Source: Deinococcus betulae (GTDB lineage Bacteria; Deinococcota; Deinococci; Deinococcales; Deinococcaceae). Taken from it: a DNA stretch of 64,000 bases. Positions 32,125 through 41,779 of this stretch are shown one piece after another. Both the position numbers and the translations under genes were made by a program. The notes below the pieces were generated by a model. That model was given only the letters and a program-made list of their open reading frames with translations, made no database searches and had not been told where the DNA came from. Within the stretch, counting starts at the first letter, position 1. The number at the start of each line of letters is the position of its first letter. The stretch is from contig NZ_JAIQXU010000002.1 of the NCBI RefSeq assembly GCF_020166395.1, forward strand, positions 186,001-250,000. Direction: 5' to 3'.

Positions 32125-34359
32125 GTGCTGAGTATTCCTGTGCTGGCCGAGATTGAGGGGGTCACGATCTTCCGTGACGACGAGAATCCTGCCAATTTCT
32201 ACTACCTGCCCAGCAAGCCGGTGATCGCGCCCGGCGCGAACGGCAAACCACAGTTCACGTTCATGCGCTACCAGTTCGCTATCGAGCGGCCTGGGGCCGA
32301 ACCGGGCGGCGGCTATCTGGTCTTTACCACCGTCATGCGGGAGAGTCCGCAGACACTGGTAAAAATCCGGCAGGCGCTGCAATCGCGGCTGCGCTCGGAG
32401 ATGCCCACGACCACCGTCCTGCCCGAAGTCACGCTGGCCCCCGTGGACTTTACCGAGGGCGAGGTCCGGCTGATCATCATGCAAAACGACAAATTCATCA
32501 AGGCCGTGAACCTGGGCAAGCCGTCCCTGTTTGGGGACAACACCGCTTCGCTGGCGGTGGAACTGACCGCCGACGGCGCCACCCTGTTTTACGAGGCGCT
32601 CCGCAAGCAGGGCAGTGTCGCGGCCATCGAGTACAACCTGACCTTTCCGGTGCGCCTCCCGGCCATCACCATTCGCGGCCATGTGGATTCCAAAGAGGTC
32701 AAGGAAGCGGTGATCGGCTACACCAAAGAGCAGGTGAGTTCCAGCGACACCTGGGGCAACGATGAGTCGCACGAGGTGGCCCACCGGACCTCGATTGCCG
32801 AAACGATGGAGTCGCAGGGCCTCATTCAGTTAGAAATCCTGAAAGGCACCGCCGAGTTGGGCCAGGACGACATGGAATCGCTGCGGGCCTTCGCTTTTCA
32901 GGCGATGGACGCCTTTATCAAGGAGCATTTTCTAAAAGGCGGCACCATCGAAACCGACAAGGACCGCGAAAGTGAGTGGATGTCCTACTTGCAACAGGAC
33001 ATTCAGGCCCGCTTCGACCTGAATGTGTCATACCGCGACGTGATCAAGCGGCAATACAACCCGTCCGCACAGATCAACCCCAGTTTCCTGGGCGTGCCGG
33101 TGGACGACGTGCTGATCGAGATTGACTTGGGCAACGCGCCGTGGTTCTTCAACACCCTGACGGTGGACGTGGACACCAATTTCGACTTCGCCAAGTACGG
33201 CGACTTCGTGCACAGCGTGGTGGGGCACTTCAGCTACGACCAGGTCAGGCCGGACGGCACCAGGATCACCAAGCGCGACAGCCTGGCGTTCACGGCAACC
33301 GACAATAAACCGAAAAAATTCGAGTCCCGAATTGCGGCGGTGGGCAAAGACACCTATCACGTTGAGGTCGAGGTCAATTACAAGTCTGGCCCCGTCCTGA
33401 AAAGCACGCTGGAGGGGCGCGACAGCACCCTGCGCCACTGCACGCTGAACGTGCCTAACCCCGGCATTATCGAGATCAACCTGTCCACGGCGCCGGGCGC
33501 GTTCGACGACAGGCTGACTGGGATTGAGGTCGAGATCGAATATGCCGACTCGCATCAGAACGTGCCGCACGCCGTGGAAACCGTCCTACTGGACGGCAAA
33601 ACGCCCGCTGCAACCTACAAACGTGTGATTTACGCCCCCTGGACCCAGGCCTACCGCTCCCGCGTGACGTATGTGCTCAAAGATGACGCCGGGAACGTGC
33701 AGCGGACCACCGGAGACTGGCTGGAAGGCGCACCCGGCGCCCAGAATCTGGCGATTCACACGCCTTTTGCAGACAGCTTCAACCTGAATGTGCTTCCGCT
33801 GGCGGACTGGGAAGAAGTGCGTCAGCTCCTCGTGGACCTGGACTACGAAGACCCCGCCAACGGCTACCGGATGCAGACCACGCTGAGTTTTTCCAGGGAT
33901 CAGGCGGGCATGCTGCCGTGGCGCTTCATGCTGCGCGACAAGACCCGGCGCAGCTACCGCTTCCGCCAGACCACCCTGCTGCAAAACGGCGCCTCTGAAG
34001 ACAGCGGCTGGGTGACCCAGGAGTCGGACGGGTCCCTAAAAGTGGGCAACGCCCCGCACGGCCTGTGCCGGGTCGAGGTGGACCCCGGCGACCTGGACTG
34101 GGGGAGCAGCGTCAAGCGCGCCCTGGTGCGCCTGAGTTATCACGACCCGGCTCTGCCCGCCGCCGATGAGGCCGCCCTGATGTTCCGGGACGCCGCGCCG
34201 CAGACCTGGACGGTCACACTGGGTCCCGCTGTGCGCGAGTACAGCTACGACGTGACGTACTTTCTGAAAGACGGCACACAGCGGCCCCTGACCGGACAGC
34301 ACGCCCCCCTCGGCGCCACGCAGGAATTTCTGATCCTGCCTGAGCCGCCCAGCGCGTGA
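32125..34359 (+). CDS. beta-sandwich repeat protein, paralogue 1 (operon gene 1)
   Basis: 744 residues from GTG 32125; AGGAGG lies 7 bases upstream, and GTG/ATG-CTG starts are shared with most paralogues. No signal peptide. Residues ~1-235 form the N-terminal domain of this family: GVTIFRDDENPANFYYLP near the start, GKPSLFGDNTASLAVELTADG at ~130-150, and AAIEYNLTFPVRLPAITIRG after it. A helical segment (~225-290, LRAFAFQAMDAFIKEHF) follows, then from ~385 about four beta-sandwich-like segments of 90-100 residues marked by strands such as IEVEIEYAD, LLVDLDYED and ALVRLSYHD. No catalytic motif or known family recognised. It heads an eight-gene operon. Confidence 0.8.
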   Translation: MLSIPVLAEIEGVTIFRDDENPANFYYLPSKPVIAPGANGKPQFTFMRYQFAIERPGAEPGGGYLVFTTVMRESPQTLVKIRQALQSRLRSEMPTTTVLPEVTLAPVDFTEGEVRLIIMQNDKFIKAVNLGKPSLFGDNTASLAVELTADGATLFYEALRKQGSVAAIEYNLTFPVRLPAITIRGHVDSKEVKEAVIGYTKEQVSSSDTWGNDESHEVAHRTSIAETMESQGLIQLEILKGTAELGQDDMESLRAFAFQAMDAFIKEHFLKGGTIETDKDRESEWMSYLQQDIQARFDLNVSYRDVIKRQYNPSAQINPSFLGVPVDDVLIEIDLGNAPWFFNTLTVDVDTNFDFAKYGDFVHSVVGHFSYDQVRPDGTRITKRDSLAFTATDNKPKKFESRIAAVGKDTYHVEVEVNYKSGPVLKSTLEGRDSTLRHCTLNVPNPGIIEINLSTAPGAFDDRLTGIEVEIEYADSHQNVPHAVETVLLDGKTPAATYKRVIYAPWTQAYRSRVTYVLKDDAGNVQRTTGDWLEGAPGAQNLAIHTPFADSFNLNVLPLADWEEVRQLLVDLDYEDPANGYRMQTTLSFSRDQAGMLPWRFMLRDKTRRSYRFRQTTLLQNGASEDSGWVTQESDGSLKVGNAPHGLCRVEVDPGDLDWGSSVKRALVRLSYHDPALPAADEAALMFRDAAPQTWTVTLGPAVREYSYDVTYFLKDGTQRPLTGQHAPLGATQEFLILPEPPSA

Positions 34360-34366
34360 GGCCTGG

Positions 34367-36688
34367 ATGCTGTCCCTGGCCCCTCCTTACCACCTGATCG
34401 GCGGGTACAGCCTGCTGCCTGACCACGCCGACCCCAGGCAGTGGTATGTGCTGCCCACCGCGCCCAGTCTGGCCCGCACGCCGGACGGCGCCCCGGCCTT
34501 CTCGCTCGTGCAGTACCTTGGCGGCGGCGCAGGAGGGGCCAAGGTCGCGGGCGGCCTGCTCACCCTGACCACCGAACTGACGGTGCCCGACGAGGCCCTG
34601 GCCCTGCTGCGCGCCGGACTGGGCAAAACCCTGAACCGCCCACCCACCGAACTGCACCTCTCCACGGTGTTCTTCGACTCTGGCACGGTGGAACTGGTGG
34701 CGTTGGGCACCGCCTCCGCCTCTGGAGAACCTGCCGTCCCTGCTCCCTTTAACATCCAGATTCTGGGCAGCGGGCGGGCCTCGCTGGGAGGCCGCAATAC
34801 GGCCACCTTTCAACTGGTGCTGGACGAACTGGCCGCCGAACTGGTGGAAAAGGCGCTGGACGCCCCCGACCTGCCAGTCATCGCCACCTACCGCCTGACC
34901 TTCGCGGGGCTGCGGCCCAGTTTCTCGGTCAAGGTGCAGGCCGACTGGACGCGGGTCTACCGCCACCTGGAGCAGAAGCTGAAGGCCAACCTGTATTACG
35001 TGACCGCTGACGTGCAGACGCAGATCAGCCGGGCCCTGGAAGACAGCGGCGTGCAGATTGACGTGACCGTGCTCGGAACCGGCGAGGGCGAGGCGGCCGC
35101 TGCTGAACGTGCCCGCCAGCAGCTGACCGACTGGGTGCTGGAACGGCTGTTTACCCCGGTGGCGAATCCGGCGGCAGCCACCGCGAATGCTGTAGGCGAC
35201 GCCGTGAGTGGGCTGGTCTCGGGGTTGGTCCGCACGGTCATTCCCGGAGTCAGTTACAGCCTGAAGGTGATGGACGACCAGCAACTCCGTACGCTGTCCG
35301 CGCGCATGAACGAAGCGGTGGCCGAGCGCCGCGAAGTGCTGCCGCAGGGCACGCTGGGCGGCCTGCTGCGAGGCCTGCGTCTGGACGAGCAGGGCAAGGT
35401 ACGTCCGGACTGGCCTGTTCTGCGCCGTCAGCTGGTCACCCAGGTGAATCTCGACGGCTTTCCCCGGCTGGAAGTGCAGGTGAGCAGCGAAGACCGCTTT
35501 GCCCGCGACGGACTGGCCGAGGTGCGCGCCGAACTGGCCCGCATGGACGGGGGCGGCACCCCGACTGAACCGCGCAAGATCTTCGCCCTGCGCAGCGCCG
35601 CAGAAAAAGAAACCTACCTCGTGAACCTGCTGGGCCAGGACGCTGGGCAATTCTCGCGCCTGTACCAGACCCGTCTGGAGGTGCAGTTTGACCCCACCGG
35701 CCCCTTCGGGCCGCACCCGCCCGTGCAGGGGGACTGGCAGCCGGGCCGCGCCGCAGAACTGGTGGTGGAACCGCGCACGGTATACGGCGTGCAGGAGGTG
35801 CAGGTGAGCGCCGCCCCCAGTTTTCCCTTTGCGCAGTTTCCAACCGTGACCACTGAACTCCGCTTCGACGGGGAACCAGGAACAGCGCCACAGCTTGGCC
35901 GGGTCGAGCTGTCCGCCGCGCAGCCGAGTGGAAGCTGGCGTTTCCGGTATTTCGCGGCAGAGGGGCGCCCTCTTGTCCCGCCGCCCTATCAAGTGACCCT
36001 GACCTACCACCGCGCCGACGCCGCCGGGGGCCCGATCACCTCTGCGCCGCAGCTCTGGACGGACGACGACGTGAGCGTTCCCGACCCGTTGCCGTTCAAG
36101 CGGCCACTGAACCTGTTTGTCAGTCTGCCCTGGGCCGACGTGTTCACCGCCTTTGTGCAGCTGCGCTACCGTGATAAGCCTGGCGGCATTCAGTTTGACG
36201 AGCAGATCCCACTCAGCGCCGCCACACCCTATCTGCGCCGCGACTACCCGATTGCCGAGGGCGGCCCGCAAACGCTGGGCTACCGCCTGACCCTGCTGAC
36301 GACTTCCGGTTCGCTGCTGGAAGGCTCGTGGCGAGAGACGCTGGACGACCGCCTCGTCATTGATCGCCGGCTGGTGGAGCGCCGCGCCGTGCGGGTGCAG
36401 TGCGTGGGCGGCCCACTGGACACCGCCCGTTTGCGCGAGGTGCGGGTGCAGCTTCAGCGCCGTGACCCGCAGGGACAGGTCAGAGAGGAAACCGAACTGA
36501 CCTTCACGCGCGGGCAGCCCCTGACCCCGGCTGCCTGGGAGGTGTTACTGGGCGACCCACCCGTCAAGACCATCTTTTTCAGCGCCGTCTTCGTGGAGGA
36601 GTCCGGTTTCGTGACCCGCACTCCCTGGACCGCCAGCGACGCCGACCTGCTGGTGGTGCAGCTGAAGACCCGGAGCGTGAGCGGATGA
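34367..36688 (+). CDS. beta-sandwich repeat protein, paralogue 2 (operon gene 2)
   Basis: 773 residues; the start lies 7 bases after the previous stop, with GAGG overlapping that stop. The N-terminal domain is recognisable but divergent: GYSLLPDHADPRQWYVLP, then GRASLGGRNTATFQLVLDE and VIATYRLTFAGLRPSFSVKV. Residues ~215-330 are helical with an Ala-rich stretch (ERARQQLTDWVLERLF, AVGDAVSGLVSGLV), perhaps amphipathic or membrane-associating. Beta-sandwich segments follow to the C-terminus (AFVQLRYRDKPG, VREVRVQLQRRDPQG). No signal peptide and no recognised family. A 135-bp repeat separates it from the next gene. Confidence 0.78.
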   Translation: MLSLAPPYHLIGGYSLLPDHADPRQWYVLPTAPSLARTPDGAPAFSLVQYLGGGAGGAKVAGGLLTLTTELTVPDEALALLRAGLGKTLNRPPTELHLSTVFFDSGTVELVALGTASASGEPAVPAPFNIQILGSGRASLGGRNTATFQLVLDELAAELVEKALDAPDLPVIATYRLTFAGLRPSFSVKVQADWTRVYRHLEQKLKANLYYVTADVQTQISRALEDSGVQIDVTVLGTGEGEAAAAERARQQLTDWVLERLFTPVANPAAATANAVGDAVSGLVSGLVRTVIPGVSYSLKVMDDQQLRTLSARMNEAVAERREVLPQGTLGGLLRGLRLDEQGKVRPDWPVLRRQLVTQVNLDGFPRLEVQVSSEDRFARDGLAEVRAELARMDGGGTPTEPRKIFALRSAAEKETYLVNLLGQDAGQFSRLYQTRLEVQFDPTGPFGPHPPVQGDWQPGRAAELVVEPRTVYGVQEVQVSAAPSFPFAQFPTVTTELRFDGEPGTAPQLGRVELSAAQPSGSWRFRYFAAEGRPLVPPPYQVTLTYHRADAAGGPITSAPQLWTDDDVSVPDPLPFKRPLNLFVSLPWADVFTAFVQLRYRDKPGGIQFDEQIPLSAATPYLRRDYPIAEGGPQTLGYRLTLLTTSGSLLEGSWRETLDDRLVIDRRLVERRAVRVQCVGGPLDTARLREVRVQLQRRDPQGQVREETELTFTRGQPLTPAAWEVLLGDPPVKTIFFSAVFVEESGFVTRTPWTASDADLLVVQLKTRSVSG

Positions 36689-36691
36689 GCC

Positions 36692-36826
36692 CTGACACGG
36701 ACTGCCGTTTTTTCCGCCCTCCAAGCAGCACCCCACTGCTTCACCAACTCCACGTCCGGAACCCGTTTTTTCCTACTCGCTCTGCGGCGCAGCTCTGCGA
36801 GTCCGCTCGGATTGAATCGGTATGAC
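36692..36826 (+). repeat. dispersed intergenic repeat, copy D (135 bp) inside the operon
   Basis: CTGACACGGACTGCC at the left, hairpin AAGCAG / CTGCTT with 7-base loop, core CTCCACGTCCGGAACCCG, a second nested hairpin (ACTCGC ... GCGAGT, 36775-36802) and GAATCGGTATGAC at the right. It aligns along its length with copies A and C although the hairpin stems differ in sequence. It starts four bases after the stop of operon gene 2. Confidence 0.8.
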
Positions 36827-36849
36827 ACGTTCTTTTTTGGAGGTCCGCC

Positions 36850-39138
36850 GTGCTGAGTTTTGAACTCCCCGCCTTCGAAATTGCCGGTGTCACCGTCTTC
36901 CGCGATCACGCGGTGGCCTCGCAGTTTTACTACGCCGCGCCGCACCCGGCACTGGCCCGGTCTGGCGGGCGGGCCATGTTCGACCTGATGGCGTACAGCG
37001 TGGACCTCAAGCATTCGGTGCTGGCGGGCACCACCATTCCCGACGAACTGGGCGCAGGCTTCCTGACGATGGGCAGCGAGTGCTTGCTGAGCGCCGCGCA
37101 GCTCTCGGCCCTGCGCGGCGAACTGGCGGGCCTGGCCGGCCTGCCACAGGAGCAGGTGAGCCTGGCGGGGATTCCGTACCACAAGGGCAGCGTGCGCGTC
37201 ATCGCCCTGGACCAGATGACCACGCCGGCCGACAGCACCACCGACCCGGCGTCAGCCAATCCCACCAAGGGCCGCGTGAGCTTTGTAGAACGCCTTCTGG
37301 GGAGCGGTCAGCCTGCGCTGCTGGGCGACCTGCGGAGCATCTTTTCCCTGAGCCTGTCGCAGGAAGGCGTGGCGTTCCTGAAGGGGCTCTACGAAGACCG
37401 CGCCGCGCCGGTGGGCGTGGTGTACGACCTGAAGTTTTACGGCCTGCGCCCGGCGGTGGAGGCAGTAGTGCACGCCAACCTCTCGCGGGTCTTCGAGCAT
37501 TTTGGCGGCTCGCTGGGCGTGGGCTACGCCTGGGCGAAAGCCGAGGTGAAGGCCGGCATAGACCACCTCGTCGAAACAGGCGACATCCAGATTGAGCTGA
37601 CCAGTCAGGCCGTGGGCGACGAGGCACAGAGAAGTAAGGAACTGGCGCTGTCTCTGTTCCGCGACCGGATTGTGCAGGAGATGTTCCGGCCGGTTCCCCA
37701 GACCACGCCGCCGCTGCCGGGCGGGCTGCCGGGTGGGCTGGGCAGTGCGGGCACGACGACCGGCATCAACCTGACCCTGGACCTCAAACGGAGTTACGAG
37801 GACAAGCAGGTGACCTACAGCTTCCGCGAGCGCGCCCCGGAAGAACGCACCCACGCTCCGCAGAGTTTCCTGAAGGTCCTGCTGAACCCCGCCGAACTGG
37901 CGCAGCACATCCACCAGATCAGTCTGGACGACCCGTTTTTCGAGCTGCTGGACGTGCTGGTGACGGGCCCCACAAGGGAGGAGATGCAGGCGCTGGGCCT
38001 GCGACAGATTGCGGTGCAGCTGCGCTATGGGGAGCCCGGTGCCCAGCCCCCACCCGACACCGCCGAACTGATCTTCCGGCCCGATTCCACCGGGGACAAA
38101 ACTTTCGCCGTCAAGCGCCGGGGCCGCCGCAGCCTGACCTACCACGCCACCCTGACCTACGAGTTCATGCCGCAGCGCGGGACGGACGGCGACGCCCTGC
38201 GCTACGACCTGCCCGAACGCGTGGGTACAGGCCGCTCGCTGCTCATCAATCCCTACGCAGATTTTGGCGTGCTGAACGTGGAGGTCGAAGCCGGGCGACT
38301 GCCGCCCGACACACAGGAGGTGGACGTTCACCTGACCTATCCCGCCAGCGCCGACCTCGCCAGTGCCTTCCAGGCGGACCAGCATGTGCGCCTGACCCCT
38401 GGCCCCGACGCGGCGCCACGCCGCTGGCAGGTGCGGACCCAGGACACCGAGCTTCAGCCCTACGGCGTGCAGGCCACCTTTGCCTTCACGGACGGCGGCA
38501 CCTACACCACGCCCCTCCAGGCCCGGCAGGACCCGCTCCTGCGGCTTGATTCGCCTTTTACAGCGCAGCGGCAACTGCTGATTAAACCTGTGCTGGCGTC
38601 CGACCAGATCACGCAGATCACCGTGGAACTGGATTACCACGATGAAGCCGGGAACTACCGCCGCACGCGCCTGGTGGAACTGCATCCCCCCTTTGCCAGC
38701 GTGACCCAGAGTTGGCCGGTGCTGAACCCGGACCGCCAGACCGTGCGAACCCGCGTCACCGTGCATGAAAGCGGCCTGCTGACCGAGGGGGACTGGGAAG
38801 CGACAGACGAGCCGTCCCTGATCGTGGGGTCCGCCGCGCACCGGGTGGGGCGCGTGGACATTCGCCTGATCGGCCCGGCCTTGGCCGATGTGGGCCTGGA
38901 CGCCCTGCAAATCAAGGTGCAGCTGCTGCCCGCCGCCGGGCCACCCACCGACGATCCCCAGAGCGTGCTGCTGCAAGGCGCGGACACACAGGCCACCGTG
39001 AGCCTCAATCTGGCCCCCGGCCAACCTCTGCACTACCGCTTCCAGACCACAGCCTTTAAAAGCGACGGCAGCACCAGGGAAGCGGCCTGGAAAGACATGA
39101 CGGCCTCGCCGCTGATTCTGTCCACCCGCACGCTGTAA
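36850..39138 (+). CDS. beta-sandwich repeat protein, paralogue 3 (operon gene 3)
   Basis: 762 residues from GTG 36850 with GGAGG upstream. N-terminal domain: GVTVFRDHAVASQFYYAAP, GQPALLGDLRSIFSLSLSQEG, VGVVYDLKFYGLRPAVEAVV. A short Pro/Gly linker (PPLPGGLPGGLGSAG, ~295) precedes a beta-rich second half with repeated strands IAVQLRYGE, VDVHLTYPA and ITVELDYHDEAGNY, each followed by a W- or Y-rich hairpin and a DGxxxxxxW turn. No signal peptide. The same architecture as its neighbours suggests parts of one assembly. Confidence 0.8.
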   Translation: MLSFELPAFEIAGVTVFRDHAVASQFYYAAPHPALARSGGRAMFDLMAYSVDLKHSVLAGTTIPDELGAGFLTMGSECLLSAAQLSALRGELAGLAGLPQEQVSLAGIPYHKGSVRVIALDQMTTPADSTTDPASANPTKGRVSFVERLLGSGQPALLGDLRSIFSLSLSQEGVAFLKGLYEDRAAPVGVVYDLKFYGLRPAVEAVVHANLSRVFEHFGGSLGVGYAWAKAEVKAGIDHLVETGDIQIELTSQAVGDEAQRSKELALSLFRDRIVQEMFRPVPQTTPPLPGGLPGGLGSAGTTTGINLTLDLKRSYEDKQVTYSFRERAPEERTHAPQSFLKVLLNPAELAQHIHQISLDDPFFELLDVLVTGPTREEMQALGLRQIAVQLRYGEPGAQPPPDTAELIFRPDSTGDKTFAVKRRGRRSLTYHATLTYEFMPQRGTDGDALRYDLPERVGTGRSLLINPYADFGVLNVEVEAGRLPPDTQEVDVHLTYPASADLASAFQADQHVRLTPGPDAAPRRWQVRTQDTELQPYGVQATFAFTDGGTYTTPLQARQDPLLRLDSPFTAQRQLLIKPVLASDQITQITVELDYHDEAGNYRRTRLVELHPPFASVTQSWPVLNPDRQTVRTRVTVHESGLLTEGDWEATDEPSLIVGSAAHRVGRVDIRLIGPALADVGLDALQIKVQLLPAAGPPTDDPQSVLLQGADTQATVSLNLAPGQPLHYRFQTTAFKSDGSTREAAWKDMTASPLILSTRTL

Positions 39139-39203
39139 CCGCCCCCGCTTCCGTTCGCCCGCTTTGTCCTCTTGCTCTGGCCCGTGCCCGGAGGCGCGAC
39201 CCC

Positions 39204-41747
39204 ATGCTGAACCTGGAAACAAGAATGGAGGTGCTGGGTGTCACGGTGTTTCAGGACGCCAACCAGCCCAGCCGCTTTTACCACCTACCTCTTCCCCCGC
39301 ACATCACCCTGGAGCGCGGCCAGCCGCTGTTCGACCTGTTCAGCTACCGCAAGGGCGGCGAGGCGGGCCACGACGTGGCGGGCGGCTTTCTGAACATGGT
39401 GGTGGACGTAGGGCTGGGGGGCCTGAAACCCCGCCTGGAAGGCCGCCTGAAAGAACAGTACGGCGACGACGTGACCCTGGCCCCAGTGCCCTATACGCGG
39501 GGTACGGCGCGCGTGATTGGGCTGGGCGAGGACAGCGGCGCCGGAGCCACGGATGGAGGAACGGCGCCCAGCGCCCCCGCCGCGCCGCAGGGCCCACGTT
39601 TTGTCGAACATATTCTGGGCGCCGGGCAGCCCTCGCTGGACGGCGACAACCGCGCCATTTTCTCGTTCTCGCTCTCCGAGGACGGCGCAGCCTTCATGAT
39701 GGGCGTGCTGAGCGGCGCCGTGAATGCCCGCCCGGTGGGGGTGATCTACACCCTGGACTATGTGGGGCTCTTGCCCGCCTACGACCTGGAAATCAGCATT
39801 GATTTCAAGTCCTCGTATGAGTATGCGCGCAGCCGCTTCACGCTGGGCACGCTGCTGTTCCGCGCGGATATCGACAACATCGTAGAACACCTGAAGCAGG
39901 AGCAGCACATCCGCATCCGCGAGACGGCGCGCACGCTGGCACTGTCGGACCCCGCCGCCATCCGCGAGCGCCAGAACCGCATAGACACGCTGGTCAAGGA
40001 CCTCGCCACCGGCGCCCTGTTTCAGCCGTCCCTGACCCCCGGCGAACCCAAGGTGCGGGGCGAGACCATCACGGCGGCGGACCCCACGGTGGCCGTGCCC
40101 GCCACCACGGGCACTGTGCCAGGAACGGTGGGCGCCGCCCTGCAACATGGCCCCAGCGCAGCGGTGGCGGCGGGCACCGGGGCCATGCTGGCGGGGCGCG
40201 AACACACCGAACCTGAAGTGGGGGCCACCGGACCCGCCGGGCCCGGCGGAACGGCCAGCACTGGAACAGGAGCGACTGGCGGCACCGGTCCAGCTGGAAC
40301 AACCGGCAGCGCCCCCGAAAGTGCCGGAGACGTGTGGAACCGCCTGGGCCGTCCGCAAGCCGCTTACGTCCTGAAAAACATTCGGCAGGAGGAGCAGCGC
40401 ACCGTCACCTACAACCTTTCGCAGGTCAGTGCACAGGCCCAGAGCATCGCGCCTCAGAACTTCATTCAATTTCTGAGTTCAGAACACGATCTGCGTGACC
40501 ACCTGCATGTCGTGGACCTGAACCACCCATTTTTTGCCCGCATCAACCTGAATGTGAACGCGCAAGGCGTGGATTTTGCCGCCGAGGGGGTGGTGCAGCT
40601 GACCGTTCAACTGCGCTACGGCAGGCGCCCAGACGGCAGCGCCCCCAAAGACACCGCCGAGGTGATCTTGCGCAGCAGCGCCGACAGCAAGGAGTTCACG
40701 TTCTTTGCCGACAGCGCCCAGACCCAGTGGTACGAGTACAAGCTGATTGCGGACTACCGCAGCAGCTTTGGGATTGGCCTGAAAGACGCCCGCGTGGAAT
40801 CCGGCTGGATTCGCACAGAGGCCCGCAGTCTGGCGGTGCATCCGGGCTGGCTGGGGCGCGTGCTGCCCGTGACCCTGCAACTGGCCCCCAGCCTGTCCGC
40901 CGATGTGGCCGAGGTTCACGCCGTGGTGCGCTACACCAATGCGGACCGGCAGATTGACGACAGCGCGCAGATCACGCTCAGTCCCCAGCACCGCTCTGAA
41001 CTGCTGCATCTCCGCCTGGCGGGGGCTGACGAGCAGTTTCAGGTCACACCGACCGTCTTTTACACCGGTGGCAGCAGCGAGGCGCTGCCCACCCTGCACC
41101 TCCCCAACCCCGGCGCAGGCGAGCCCGGCGATGTGGTGGTCGTGGACGCCCCACGCGGCGGACAGCTGAACGGCGACGTGATCATGCTCGACCCTCTGGG
41201 CGAACTCCAGAGCGTGGTCGTGGACACCGAGGTCAGCCAGGACGGGCACGTGCTGGACAGCCGCAGCCTGGACCTGAGTACCCCCGGCAAGCGCGAACTG
41301 TTCAGCGTGCGCCTGGCGAGGCACGACCAACCCGCCCAGATGCGCTACCGCGAGCGCCGCGTCTTCAAAGACGGCGGCCTGGATACGGGCGACTGGCAGG
41401 AACCAGGCACGCCCAATCTGGTGGTCGGCATTCCTGCTCAGGGCGTGGTGACAGTGGCGGTGCGCTACCTGGGCCCGTCTCCCTCTCAGCTGGGCCTGAG
41501 CGCTCTCCTGCTGGACCTGGCCTACAGGGACCCTGCTGGTGACCCCAGATTCGACCAGAGTGACGCGCTGCTGGTCACCGATGACCCGCAGACCTTTACG
41601 CAGGACTGGAAGGTGCGCCTGCCCAGCCGCCAGGCCCGCACCTATACCTGGAAGCTCACGCTGCTGGCCCAGGACGGCACCGAAACCAGCACCGAGGTCC
41701 GCACCGACACCCGCGACCAGCTGATCCTGCGCCCGCCGCCGCGCTAA
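39204..41747 (+). CDS. beta-sandwich repeat protein, paralogue 4, with Gly/Thr-rich insertion (operon gene 4)
   Basis: 847 residues from ATG 39204 (GGAGG upstream), the longest paralogue. N-terminal domain: GVTVFQDANQPSRFYHLP, GQPSLDGDNRAIFSFSLSEDG, VGVIYTLDYVGLLPAYDLEI. Residues ~293-375 are a low-complexity insertion rich in Gly, Thr, Ala and Pro, including short collagen-like GATGPAGPGG and GTGATGGTGPAG stretches. The rest is beta-sandwich segments (VVQLTVQLRYGRRPDG, VHAVVRYTNADR, LLLDLAYRDPAGD). The insertion has no equivalent of that length in the other paralogues and probably forms a flexible or extended linker. Confidence 0.8.
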   Translation: MLNLETRMEVLGVTVFQDANQPSRFYHLPLPPHITLERGQPLFDLFSYRKGGEAGHDVAGGFLNMVVDVGLGGLKPRLEGRLKEQYGDDVTLAPVPYTRGTARVIGLGEDSGAGATDGGTAPSAPAAPQGPRFVEHILGAGQPSLDGDNRAIFSFSLSEDGAAFMMGVLSGAVNARPVGVIYTLDYVGLLPAYDLEISIDFKSSYEYARSRFTLGTLLFRADIDNIVEHLKQEQHIRIRETARTLALSDPAAIRERQNRIDTLVKDLATGALFQPSLTPGEPKVRGETITAADPTVAVPATTGTVPGTVGAALQHGPSAAVAAGTGAMLAGREHTEPEVGATGPAGPGGTASTGTGATGGTGPAGTTGSAPESAGDVWNRLGRPQAAYVLKNIRQEEQRTVTYNLSQVSAQAQSIAPQNFIQFLSSEHDLRDHLHVVDLNHPFFARINLNVNAQGVDFAAEGVVQLTVQLRYGRRPDGSAPKDTAEVILRSSADSKEFTFFADSAQTQWYEYKLIADYRSSFGIGLKDARVESGWIRTEARSLAVHPGWLGRVLPVTLQLAPSLSADVAEVHAVVRYTNADRQIDDSAQITLSPQHRSELLHLRLAGADEQFQVTPTVFYTGGSSEALPTLHLPNPGAGEPGDVVVVDAPRGGQLNGDVIMLDPLGELQSVVVDTEVSQDGHVLDSRSLDLSTPGKRELFSVRLARHDQPAQMRYRERRVFKDGGLDTGDWQEPGTPNLVVGIPAQGVVTVAVRYLGPSPSQLGLSALLLDLAYRDPAGDPRFDQSDALLVTDDPQTFTQDWKVRLPSRQARTYTWKLTLLAQDGTETSTEVRTDTRDQLILRPPPR

Positions 41748-41779
41748 CCGCCCCCTCCCCCAATCACCAAAGGAGCGCC

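Noticed and set aside
34214..39222. Very long open frames on the minus strand (over 600 codons) opposite operon genes 2 and 3
   Set aside because: They lie antisense to well-supported paralogous genes, have no ribosome binding sites, and their His/Gln/Arg-rich translations are typical of frames opposite GC-rich coding sequence.
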